DNA of 39,090 nucleotides from Hyphomonadaceae bacterium BRH_c29 (GTDB lineage Bacteria > Pseudomonadota > Alphaproteobacteria > Caulobacterales > Hyphomonadaceae). Numbering within the stretch: position 1 is the first letter of the stretch; every line of letters starts with the position of its first letter. The position numbers and the translations under genes are program-made. Under the pieces are notes generated by a model that saw only the letters and a program-made list of their open reading frames with translations, had not been told where the DNA came from and searched no databases. The DNA lies in the NCBI GenBank assembly GCA_000961695.1, contig LADW01000038.1, positions 1 through 39,090 of the forward strand, given 5' to 3'. Shown here in pieces: positions 7,170 to 15,977 of the stretch.

Positions 7170-9563
7170 ATGAAATTCACCCTTTCCTGGCTGAGCGACC
7201 ACATCGCCTCCAAGGCGCCGCTCGACGAGATTCTGGCTCTCATGCTGAAGGCCGGTCTTGAGGTTGAGGACGTGCACGATCCGCGGGAGGCGCTGAAGGC
7301 GTTCTCGGTCTGCAAGGTGATCGAGGCTGAACCGCATCCGGATGCGGACAAGCTGCGCGTGTGCAAGGTGGAGACTGTCGACGGCCTGAAACAGATCGTC
7401 TGCGGCGCACCGAATGCCCGCGCAGGCATGACCGCCATCTATGCCCCGCTCGGCGCCTTCATTCCGGGCCTCGACTTCGCGCTCGACAAGAAGCCACGCG
7501 CCATTCGCGGTGTCGAGAGCCAGGGCATGATGTGCTCCACAAAGGAACTGAACGCCGGCGAAGACCATGACGGCATTGCCGATCTGGATGCGTCCATCCC
7601 GCTCGGCACGTCTGCTGCTGAAGCGCTGGGTCTCGCCGATCCGGTGATTGATTTCGAAGTGACGCCGAACCGGCCCGACTGGCTGGGTGTGCAGGGCATT
7701 GCCCGCGACCTCGCCGCAGCCGGGGCAGGGCGGTTCATTCCGAGCGATGTGAAAAAAGTCTCCGGCAGCTTCGATTGCCCGATCGAGATCAAGCTTGAAG
7801 CACCGGAAGCCTGCCCGATGTTCGCGGGCGCCATGGTGCGCGGCGTCACGAATGGTCCGTCGCCGGACTGGATGCAGCAGCGCCTGAAAGCCGTTGGCGT
7901 CCAGCCCCGCTCGCTGTTGGTGGACGTGACAAACTTCATCTCGCTCGACCGCGCCCGCCCGCTGCACGCTTATGATGCCGCGAAGCTGGAAGGTGTTGTG
8001 ACGGCCCGTCTGGGCAAGAAGGGCGAGAAGCTGGTCGCCATTGACGGCAAGACCTACACGATCACCGAAGAGATGTGCGTGATCGCCGACGAGAGCGGCG
8101 TGATCGGGCTTGGCGGCGTGATGGGCGGCGAGTCGACGGCAGTTTACGCCGAGACGACTGACGTGTTCATTGAGAGCGCATGGTTCGATCCGCTGCGCAC
8201 GGCGCGTACGGGCCGCGCGACGGGCATTCATTCGGATGCGCGCTATCGGTTCGAGCGCGGCGTTGACCCGCAATCTTGCGTGGACGGGCTGAACCTCGCC
8301 CTCGCGCTGATCCTGGAATATGGCGGCGGCACAGTGTCGAAGGCGAATGTCGCCGGCTTGATTCCGGCGCGGGCAGACAAGGTGACCTTCTATCCGGCAG
8401 ACGTGGAACGCCTGACGGGCCTGACGGTCAAGAATGCCGACATGCGCCGTATCCTGAAGGATCTGGAGTTCAACATCGAAGATGCGGGCGATGCCTGGTA
8501 TCTGATGCCGCCGAGCTTCCGCTTCGACATGGAACAGTCGGCTGACATCGTGGAAGAGATCGCTCGCATGGTCGGCTTCGACCAGCTGCCGACGACCTCA
8601 TTGCCAGTGCCGGAAGGTGGTATCCGCGCGATCACGACACCGATGCAGGCACGCGTGCGTACGGCCCGCCGGGTGCTGGCTTCGCGCGGCTTTCTTGAGG
8701 CTGTGACGTGGAGCTTCATGTCGAAGGCCAACGCGGCCCTGTTCGGCAAGACGCCTGACAGCCTGACCGTGGCAAACCCTGTGGCCAGCGATCTCAACCA
8801 GATGCGCCCGTCCATTCTCGGTAACCTCGCCAGCGCGGCCCAGCGCGCGGCGAACCGTGGCGAGGCCGGGGCGCGCTTCTTCGAGGCGGGGCCGATCTAT
8901 CTGGACGATGGCCCGAATGACCAGCGCACGGTTGTGGCCGCGCTTGTGCGTCCGCTGAACGAACGCCACTGGCAGGGCGCGCCGAAGCCGTACGATTCCT
9001 ACGCGGCCAAGGCGGACCTCTTCGCGGTGCTCGAAGCCCTCGGCCAGCCGGGCGAGCGCTTCCAGGTGACGGCGCCGGTTCAGCCGCATTGGCATCCCGG
9101 TCAGGCGGCGGCGCTGAAGCTCGGCCCGAAAGTGACGGTCGCGCATTTCGGCGCTCTGCACCCCGGCGTGTTGAAGCAGCTTGGCGTCGAAGGCCCGGCT
9201 TTCGGCTTCGAGCTGAACCTCAATGCCTTGCCGCTGATGAAGACCAAGACCACGAAGACGAAATCCGTGCTCGAACGGTCGGAACTGACGCCGATCCGCC
9301 GCGATCTCGCTTTCCTCGTGGACGAGAAGGTTCCTGCGGCAGACATCGTTCGCCACGCACAGGGCGCCGACAAGCAGCTGATCAGCCAGGTGGAGGTCTT
9401 TGACGTCTACCAGGGCAAGGGCGTGCCGGAGGACCAGAAATCGGTCGCATTCGAAGTCACGATCCAGCCGAAGGAAAAGCTGAAGGATGAAGACATCCAG
9501 GCCCTGATGGACAAGATCGTGGCGGCCGTCGCCAAGGGCTGCAAGGGCGTGCTAAGAGGGTAG
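7170..9563 (+). CDS. pheT: Phenylalanyl-tRNA synthetase beta subunit
   Basis: The 797-residue beta subunit of PheRS, with the usual order of domains: N-terminal strand (MKFTLSWL), tRNA-binding OB fold (about 40-150, with VCKVETVDGLKQIVCGAPNA), the B3/B4 editing domain (about 210-385, including FEVTPNRPDWLGVQGIARDL before it and DVTNF inside it), B5 (about 400-475), a catalytic-like core, and the C-terminal ferredoxin-fold anticodon-binding domain (about 703-797, RSELTPIRRDLAFLVDE). It edits mischarged Tyr-tRNA-Phe and recognises the tRNA. AGGAAC lies about ten bases before the ATG, and only three bases separate it from the preceding gene. Full length. Confidence 0.97.
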   Translation: MKFTLSWLSDHIASKAPLDEILALMLKAGLEVEDVHDPREALKAFSVCKVIEAEPHPDADKLRVCKVETVDGLKQIVCGAPNARAGMTAIYAPLGAFIPGLDFALDKKPRAIRGVESQGMMCSTKELNAGEDHDGIADLDASIPLGTSAAEALGLADPVIDFEVTPNRPDWLGVQGIARDLAAAGAGRFIPSDVKKVSGSFDCPIEIKLEAPEACPMFAGAMVRGVTNGPSPDWMQQRLKAVGVQPRSLLVDVTNFISLDRARPLHAYDAAKLEGVVTARLGKKGEKLVAIDGKTYTITEEMCVIADESGVIGLGGVMGGESTAVYAETTDVFIESAWFDPLRTARTGRATGIHSDARYRFERGVDPQSCVDGLNLALALILEYGGGTVSKANVAGLIPARADKVTFYPADVERLTGLTVKNADMRRILKDLEFNIEDAGDAWYLMPPSFRFDMEQSADIVEEIARMVGFDQLPTTSLPVPEGGIRAITTPMQARVRTARRVLASRGFLEAVTWSFMSKANAALFGKTPDSLTVANPVASDLNQMRPSILGNLASAAQRAANRGEAGARFFEAGPIYLDDGPNDQRTVVAALVRPLNERHWQGAPKPYDSYAAKADLFAVLEALGQPGERFQVTAPVQPHWHPGQAAALKLGPKVTVAHFGALHPGVLKQLGVEGPAFGFELNLNALPLMKTKTTKTKSVLERSELTPIRRDLAFLVDEKVPAADIVRHAQGADKQLISQVEVFDVYQGKGVPEDQKSVAFEVTIQPKEKLKDEDIQALMDKIVAAVAKGCKGVLRG

Positions 9564-9591
9564 GCTCGAGGGGAACGCAGCGAGGGCGGAC

Positions 9592-10476
9592 ATGGTTGTG
9601 CAGCAGCTGATGGTGCAGAACGGTCTGCGCTACAGGCTCTATCAGGAGATGGTGCCGGAGGCGCGGCTTCAGGGTATTTCGGTCACCAATCTCTTCATCG
9701 TTGCACTGGTCCTGCTGAGCTTCCTGTTTCTGGCGCTGGAAACAGAGCCGACCCTGAACACGCAGCCGGGCTGGCAGCAGGCCTTCCGCATCTTCAATGT
9801 CTTTGTCGTGACCGCCTTCGCGACAGAATATGTGCTGCGCGTCTTCGTCGCCGGTCTGAACCCGGACTATCGCGGGCTCAGCGGCCGGCTGAAATACATG
9901 ACGCGGTTCTATTCCATCGCCGACCTGCTGGCCTTCCTGCCGGAACTGATCGTGATGCTGGCCGGTTTCGGGATTCCCCTGATCGCCTTGCGCGTGTTGC
10001 GCCTGTTCCGGCTGATCAAGCTTGCCCGCTTCGTTCCGGCATTTGATATTTTCGGGGCGGCGGTGCGCCGGGCGGGGACGCAGCTTCTGACGGCGCTCGC
10101 GATGGCGCTGGTGCTGGTCTATGTTGCCGCCGTGGCGCTCTATTTCATCGAAGGCGTCGGGGGCCAGCATCAGGAGACGTTTGCGTCCATCCCGAGGGCC
10201 ATCTGGTGGGCCATCGCGACCCTGACGACGGTCGGCTATGGCGATGTCTATCCCGTTACGCCGCTTGGCCGGATGTTTGCGTCGGTGATTGCGATTGCCG
10301 GGATTGGCGTCGTGGCCCTGCCGGCGGGCGTGTTCGCCAGCGCCTTCTCGGATGAGCTGCGGGCGCGCCAGGACGCCAAAACGCAAGCCGCCTCGCATGC
10401 CTATTCGGCGCAGGCGGAACGGACCCCGGAAGAGAAGGTGCCGCTGCCGGGCACCGATGGCGGGCTGGAGGATTAA
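9592..10476 (+). CDS. Voltage-gated-type potassium/ion channel (six-TM)
   Basis: A 294-residue inner-membrane ion transport protein (PF00520). Hydrophobic segments fall near 33-51 (LFIVALVLLSFLFLALE), 65-85, 100-125 and 155-185. An arginine-bearing S4-like stretch (ALRVLRLFRLIKLARF) precedes the pore. The pore loop has the potassium selectivity filter TTVGYGD at residues 212-218 and a last helix AIAGIGVVALPAGVFASAF. A short charged tail follows. ATG 9592 is preceded by GAGGGCGG. It follows pheT by 28 bases, perhaps as read-through. Its stop overlaps the stop of the DUF454 gene on the other strand by four bases. It most resembles small bacterial Kv-like channels. Gating cannot be deduced. Confidence 0.92.
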   Translation: MVVQQLMVQNGLRYRLYQEMVPEARLQGISVTNLFIVALVLLSFLFLALETEPTLNTQPGWQQAFRIFNVFVVTAFATEYVLRVFVAGLNPDYRGLSGRLKYMTRFYSIADLLAFLPELIVMLAGFGIPLIALRVLRLFRLIKLARFVPAFDIFGAAVRRAGTQLLTALAMALVLVYVAAVALYFIEGVGGQHQETFASIPRAIWWAIATLTTVGYGDVYPVTPLGRMFASVIAIAGIGVVALPAGVFASAFSDELRARQDAKTQAASHAYSAQAERTPEEKVPLPGTDGGLED

Positions 10477-10838
10477 CCGCCTGTGGACGCGCGCGGCCGC
10501 GTGATTACGAACAGGGCGCCTGCTGCAATCACGGTAAGGCCGATACCGAGCGGGAGGGGCCGTTTCCAGAGCGCTACGCCGACAATCACCGCCGCGAGGC
10601 TCATGCCGCCGAGCGCGGCTGTCTTGGTGGCGCGGCTGAGGGCGCCGGTTTCGATAAAGGTGCGGATGGCCGGGCCGATCTTGGGGCGGGCATAGATCCA
10701 TTCGGCCCAGTCCGGGTTCGAGCGCGCGAAGGCGAGGGCGGCAACGATCCAGAACACGGTGGTTGGCCAGATCGGAACAAACAGGCCAATCGCACCAAAG
10801 GCGAAAGCAACCAGTCCCAGGATGCGCCAGCTCCACAT
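10473..10838 (-). CDS. DUF454 (YbaN-type) inner membrane protein
   Basis: A protein of about 121 residues with three hydrophobic stretches. The N-terminal half matches the DUF454/YbaN pattern: RILGLVAFAFGAIGLFVPIWPTT, then FWIVAALAFARSNP and GPAIRTFIETGALS. Function in this family is unknown. The ATG at 10838 begins where the family begins but has no clear ribosome binding site. A TTG at 10874, with GGAG nine bases upstream, would add 12 residues and is a real alternative. The 3' end overlaps the convergent channel gene by four bases, so mRNAs could meet there. Its promoter shares the 10839-10999 region with the divergent alpha-2-macroglobulin gene. Confidence 0.82.
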   Translation of the reverse strand: MWSWRILGLVAFAFGAIGLFVPIWPTTVFWIVAALAFARSNPDWAEWIYARPKIGPAIRTFIETGALSRATKTAALGGMSLAAVIVGVALWKRPLPLGIGLTVIAAGALFVITRPRASTGG

Positions 10839-10999
10839 GCGCGGGACACTGGCGCGGGCTGTTCCGGCTGGCAAGCCGGGTTTCTCCGTGCCGGCGCAGA
10901 GAAAAACCCTGAATAATGTCCGATTTGTCCAAATCGCGCCCTGTTCGCGCCCCCGCGAAGATGTGTAAGAGTGTTCATCCAGTGTGAAGGAGAGGGTCT

Positions 11000-13900
11000 A
11001 TGACGCAATTCATCCAGAGCCGGGGGAAATACGGAAAGGCATTGCTTTCGGCATTGCTGCTGAGTGTTCTCGTGGCGTGCGGAGGCGGCAAGACAGACCG
11101 ATCCGGAACAGACCAGGGCGCAGAAGGCACCGTCGTCCAGCTCTCTGCTGCCGACAGCGTCGCGGCCCGCCAGCGCGACAAGCGCCGCCAGGCCGCCATC
11201 GACGCCCGCGAGCAGGACTTCTCCTATTTCCGCTATCGCATTGACACCAGCCACGACGAGCCGCTGGCTTGTTTCGTCTTCTCTGCTGCGCTGGATCCGG
11301 AAGCAGACTACTCGCCCTATGTTGAGTTCCGTCCGTCCTTCAAGCCGTCGCTGAGCGTCGAGGGCCGCGAGCTTTGCGTCGGCGGCCTGAGCTTTGGCAG
11401 CGAGCGCACGGCGACGCTGCTCTCCGGCCTGCCGGCTGCCGATGGCCGCACGCTGAAAAAGCAGGAAGAGGTTCCGATCGATTTCGCCGACCGGCCACCT
11501 TATGTCGGCTTCAAGGGCACAGGCGTGATCCTGCCGCGCGAGAATGCTGACGGCCTGCCGATCGAGACGGTGAACGTCGACCAGGTCGAAGTGACGGTCT
11601 CGCGCATCAATGATCGCGCGCTGGCCTTCAAACGGATCAGCCAGGGCGAGACCAATGCGCAGGGCAGCTATTCCTGGACCTGGGGCGAAAACGATCCCGA
11701 CGACGTCAAAGAGGAATTGTTCAAAGGCAAGATAGATGTGGCGCGCCAGCAGAACGCGCCGGTCATCACCGTGTTCCCGCTGGAAGCCGCCATCGGCGCG
11801 CTGAAGCCGGGCGCCTATTTCGTCACCGTGAAAGATGCCGGCGACATCAGCGACGCGGTCGGCCCTCCGGCCTCGACCAGCCGCTGGATCATGCTGACCG
11901 ACCTTGCCATCACGGCCTATGAGGGCGGCAACGGCCTCGATATCACGCTGCGGTCGCTGAAAGATGGCCGTCCGGTTTCCGACACGAACGTCCAGCTGAT
12001 CGCGCGCAACAATGACATCCTGTCCGAAGCGCGCTCTGACCAGCAGGGCCGGGTCGTGTTCCCGGCAGAGCTGACCAAGGGCGACGGCAATATGGCGCCG
12101 AAGCTGGTCTTGGCGCTGACCGCCAAGGGCGAACTGGCGGCGCTGGACCTGTCCCGCGCCCCGGTGGATCTGTCAGAGGAAAATATTGGTGGCCGCCGCA
12201 CGCCGGGTCTGGTCGATGCCTATCTGTACACAGATCGCGGCATCTATCGTCCGGGCGAGTCGGTGAAGCTGACCGCCATGCTGCGCGATTCGACCGGCAA
12301 GGCGATCAGTGACAGGGCCGGCAATCTGGTCCTTTACCGTCCGAACGGGCTGATCTCGCAGAAGATCCGGTTTGAGAATGCCGCCTCTGCGGCTGTGCTG
12401 CACAATTTCGAGCTGCCCAAAGGCGCCTCGCGCGGCGAATGGCGGATCGAAGCGCAGATGGACGGCCTGTCCGGTGCGTCTGGCTCTGTGCGCTTCTCGG
12501 TCGAGGATTTCGTGCCGCAGCGCATCGCGGTGGACCTGACAACCGACAAAGATACGCCGGTGAAAGCGGGTGGCACGCGGGACATTGAGGTCGCCTCGCG
12601 CTTCCTCTACGGCGCCCCCGGCGCAGGCCTGACCGTGAAGACGGAAGCCCGCATTGAGCGCCAGCCGAACCCGTTCCCGGCCTATGAAGGCTTCACCTTC
12701 GGACGCCACGACTCGACCTTCCAGGAGCGCATCCTCGAATTCGACGACGTGACGACAGACGGCGCTGGCGCAGCCCTGATCCGGATGGCACCGGGCAAGG
12801 CCGGCAATGACTCGGGCACCCCGCTGCGCCTGAATGCTGTCATCAGCGTTCTGGAGCCGGGCGGCCGGGCCGTGTCGGAAAGCGTCCGCGTGCCGTATCG
12901 CCCCGAAGACCTCTATCTCGGCCTCAAGCCCGGCTTCGACTATTCGGTCGAGGAGGGCGGCGATGCCACGTATCAGGTCGTTGCGATGGATTCCGACGGC
13001 AAGGCCGTGGCGCAGGACCTGAAATGGAAGCTGCTGGCCATCGACTGGCACTATGACTGGTACAATGACGGGGACAGCTGGCGCTGGCGCCGGTCCCGCA
13101 CCGTGACCAAGGTGAATGAAGGCGTGGTGTCCACGCCGGCAGGCAGCACGGGTGAGATCACGGTGTCCGGTCTCGACTGGGGCAGCCATGAACTGGTCGT
13201 CGAAACGGCCGATGGCAAAACCACCACGTCCGCCAGCGACGACTTCTATGTCGGCTGGGGCGGCTATGTCTCCGAGGATGGCGTCGAGGCACCGGACCGC
13301 GTGAAAGTGACCGGACCTGCCAAGTCGCCAGCCTCCGGCCAGACAGCAGAAATCACCATCGTGCCGCCTTATGATGGTCAGGCCCAGATCGTGGTTGCGA
13401 CCGACAAGGTCATCTCTGTGCAGAATATCGCGGTCACTGAAGGCGGCACCCAGGTAACCCTGCCGGTGAACGATGAATGGGGCGATGGCGCCTATGTCAT
13501 GGTCTCGGTCTTTACCGAGCGTGATCCGGTGCTGCAGGCCAAGCCGCGCCGCGCTGTGGGCGTCACCTATGTGCCGCTCGACATGCAGGCACGCACCTTC
13601 TCCATGGCGATCACGGCACCGAAAGTTGCCCGCCCGCGCGGCGAGCAGGTGGTTGAGGTGGATGTCGGAGACGGCCCGCGTGAGCCGGTCTATCTGACCA
13701 TTGCCGCTGTCGATGAAGGCATCCTGCGCCTGACCAAGTTCAAGAGCCCGGACCCGGTGTCTTACTATTACGGCAAGAAGGCCCTCGGCGTTGAACTCTA
13801 TGACGACTATGGCCGTCTGCTGGATCCGAACATGGGCCTGCCTGCGGAAGTCCGCACCGGGGGTGACCAGATTGGCGGGGAAGGCCTCAGCGTTGTTCCG

Positions 13901-15973
13901 GTGAAATCGGTCGCGCTGTTCTCCGGCCTCGTCGATGTCGGCCGGTCGGGCAAGGCGAAGATCCGCTTTGACGTGCCAGAATTCAATGGCGAGCTGCGCC
14001 TGATGGCGGTGGCCTGGTCGAAGACCGGCCTTGGCTCTGCCGTGTCCACGATGACCGTGCGCGACGAAGCTCCGGCAGACCTGATCATGCCGCGCTTCCT
14101 TGCCCCCGGCGATGAGGCGGTGCTGACGGCGAGTGTCGACAATGTCGAGCTTGAAGCCGGTGAGTTCTCGGCTCTGGTGAGCGCCACCAAGGGCGTGACG
14201 ATTGCCGATGGCAAGCTGACCCGCAGCCTGAAGACCGGCCAGCGGGCGGACCTGCCTGTGCGCGTCGGCGCTGACGAGGAAGGCATCTCAACCGTGCGCA
14301 TGGATGTGAAAGGCCCCGGCAAATATGCTGTGGACCGTTCCTACGACATCCAGACGCGTTCGCCCTACCTGCCCGTGACGCGGGTGACCTCCAAGCTGAT
14401 GCAGCCGGGCGACTCCTTCTCGATCGGCAAGGATCTGCTGACGGACCTCGTGCCGGGCTCGGGCGCGGTCTCGGTCGGCTTCTCGACCATCCCGGTGGAT
14501 GCGGCCACGCTCTATGCCTCGCTGGACCGCTATCCCTATGGCTGTACCGAGCAGACGACGAGCCGTGCCCTGCCATTGCTCTATTCCGAGCAGCTGGTCG
14601 CCATGGGCGCGAAGGATGCGAATGACGATCCGAAGATGAAGGTTCAGGTGGCGGTCAACACGCTGCTGAACCGTCAGAGTGCGGATGGGGCGTTCGGTCT
14701 GTGGCGGGAAGGCGACGGCTATGCCTCGCCATGGCTCGGCGCCTATGCGACGGACTTCATCTATCGCGCCAAGGAAGCCGGTTATGCCGTGCCGGACGAG
14801 GCACTCGACCGGGCTTATGGCGCCCTGCGCCAGATCGCGACCGGCGATGCCTGGCGGGTCTACGGCTACGATACGGATGTGTATGAGAGCCGTTATTCCA
14901 ACGACACCGTCGACCAGATGATGAAGCGCTCGTCGGCCTATGCCCTCTATGTGCTGGCCAAGGCAGGCAAGGCGGACATTTCCCGCCTGCGCTATCTGCA
15001 TGACCGGGAACTGGGCAAGATCGACAGCCCGCTGGCTCGTGCCCATCTCGGGGCCGCGCTGGCCCTGATGGGTGACCGTGCCCGCGCCACCTCGGCCTTC
15101 CGGGCTGCGGAGAACGCTCTCGGCTACAACAATACCGGCGACTATTACCAGACGCCGCTGCGTGACATGGCCGGCGTCCTGGCGCTGGCGGCCGATGCCG
15201 GACAGACCGAAACGCTGGAACGCCTGACCGCGAAACTCGGCAATGAATCGCCGGACCCGAGCGCTCTGACCACGCAGGAGAAATCCTTCCTCCTGCAGGC
15301 GGTGAACGACCTCAGCAAAGGCGAGGAAGGCTTCCGTCTGAATGTCGAAGGCCTTGGCCGCGGCAATGATAATGACCGCCAGTATGCGATCACCGAGGCT
15401 CAGGCCACGGAAGGGGTGACCTTCAAGCTGGAAGGCAAGGCCCCGATGTTCCGCACCGTGATGGTCTCCGGCGCACCAACCAGTGCACCTCCGGCCGCAG
15501 CCTCGAAGATGAAAGTCGAAAAGGCCTTCTACACGCTGACGGGTGGCCGGGTGGATCTCTCCCGCGTCAATCAGGGCGACCAGCTGGTCGTCAAGATGAC
15601 CGTCTCGCCGGAAGAGCGCCGTCTCAATCCGGTGATCGTGGCAGACCTTCTGCCAGCCGGCTTCGAGATCGAGACCGTGCTGCGTCCGGCCGATGGCCGC
15701 CAGCAATACGGCCAGTCGGGCGCCTTCGCCTATCTGGGCGAGCTGGCCCATGTCCAGACCGCACAGGCGCAGGATGATCGCTATGTTGCCGCCGTCAATG
15801 TCTACGCCAATCCGGTGACCATGGCCTATGTGGTCCGCGCGGTGACGCCGGGCGACTTCGCCATACCGGGCGTCGTGGCCGAAGACATGTACCGCCCGAA
15901 CGTGTTCGCCCGCTCGCGGGCAGGCCGCGTGACCATCGCCCCGGCGCAGGGTGCGGCGGAGGGAAGCAAATAG
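11000..15973 (+). CDS. Alpha-2-macroglobulin family lipoprotein (thioester-containing)
   Basis: A 1657-residue bacterial alpha-2-macroglobulin, a giant periplasmic protease trap. The N-terminus is a lipoprotein signal with lipobox SVLVAC and lipidated Cys27. MG-type beta domains follow, with the family segment GRRTPGLVDAYLYTDRGIYRPGESV near residue 410 in two runs. The thioester motif is present: GCTEQ with Cys1182 and Gln1185, followed by the alpha-alpha toroid (complement-like) domain and a receptor-binding-like C-terminus. The ATG has GAAGGAGAGG before it. The pbpC gene follows after only four bases, the same pairing as in E. coli (yfhM-pbpC). The pair is proposed to protect the cell at sites of envelope damage while the cell wall is repaired. 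Retained Cys and Gln imply an active covalent trap. Confidence 0.95.
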   Translation: MTQFIQSRGKYGKALLSALLLSVLVACGGGKTDRSGTDQGAEGTVVQLSAADSVAARQRDKRRQAAIDAREQDFSYFRYRIDTSHDEPLACFVFSAALDPEADYSPYVEFRPSFKPSLSVEGRELCVGGLSFGSERTATLLSGLPAADGRTLKKQEEVPIDFADRPPYVGFKGTGVILPRENADGLPIETVNVDQVEVTVSRINDRALAFKRISQGETNAQGSYSWTWGENDPDDVKEELFKGKIDVARQQNAPVITVFPLEAAIGALKPGAYFVTVKDAGDISDAVGPPASTSRWIMLTDLAITAYEGGNGLDITLRSLKDGRPVSDTNVQLIARNNDILSEARSDQQGRVVFPAELTKGDGNMAPKLVLALTAKGELAALDLSRAPVDLSEENIGGRRTPGLVDAYLYTDRGIYRPGESVKLTAMLRDSTGKAISDRAGNLVLYRPNGLISQKIRFENAASAAVLHNFELPKGASRGEWRIEAQMDGLSGASGSVRFSVEDFVPQRIAVDLTTDKDTPVKAGGTRDIEVASRFLYGAPGAGLTVKTEARIERQPNPFPAYEGFTFGRHDSTFQERILEFDDVTTDGAGAALIRMAPGKAGNDSGTPLRLNAVISVLEPGGRAVSESVRVPYRPEDLYLGLKPGFDYSVEEGGDATYQVVAMDSDGKAVAQDLKWKLLAIDWHYDWYNDGDSWRWRRSRTVTKVNEGVVSTPAGSTGEITVSGLDWGSHELVVETADGKTTTSASDDFYVGWGGYVSEDGVEAPDRVKVTGPAKSPASGQTAEITIVPPYDGQAQIVVATDKVISVQNIAVTEGGTQVTLPVNDEWGDGAYVMVSVFTERDPVLQAKPRRAVGVTYVPLDMQARTFSMAITAPKVARPRGEQVVEVDVGDGPREPVYLTIAAVDEGILRLTKFKSPDPVSYYYGKKALGVELYDDYGRLLDPNMGLPAEVRTGGDQIGGEGLSVVPVKSVALFSGLVDVGRSGKAKIRFDVPEFNGELRLMAVAWSKTGLGSAVSTMTVRDEAPADLIMPRFLAPGDEAVLTASVDNVELEAGEFSALVSATKGVTIADGKLTRSLKTGQRADLPVRVGADEEGISTVRMDVKGPGKYAVDRSYDIQTRSPYLPVTRVTSKLMQPGDSFSIGKDLLTDLVPGSGAVSVGFSTIPVDAATLYASLDRYPYGCTEQTTSRALPLLYSEQLVAMGAKDANDDPKMKVQVAVNTLLNRQSADGAFGLWREGDGYASPWLGAYATDFIYRAKEAGYAVPDEALDRAYGALRQIATGDAWRVYGYDTDVYESRYSNDTVDQMMKRSSAYALYVLAKAGKADISRLRYLHDRELGKIDSPLARAHLGAALALMGDRARATSAFRAAENALGYNNTGDYYQTPLRDMAGVLALAADAGQTETLERLTAKLGNESPDPSALTTQEKSFLLQAVNDLSKGEEGFRLNVEGLGRGNDNDRQYAITEAQATEGVTFKLEGKAPMFRTVMVSGAPTSAPPAAASKMKVEKAFYTLTGGRVDLSRVNQGDQLVVKMTVSPEERRLNPVIVADLLPAGFEIETVLRPADGRQQYGQSGAFAYLGELAHVQTAQAQDDRYVAAVNVYANPVTMAYVVRAVTPGDFAIPGVVAEDMYRPNVFARSRAGRVTIAPAQGAAEGSK

Positions 15974-15977
15974 GACC

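Noticed and set aside
9457..10932. 491-residue minus-strand open frame over the channel and DUF454 genes
   Set aside because: Arg/His-rich, crosses two real genes and matches no family. DUF454 is in a different frame.
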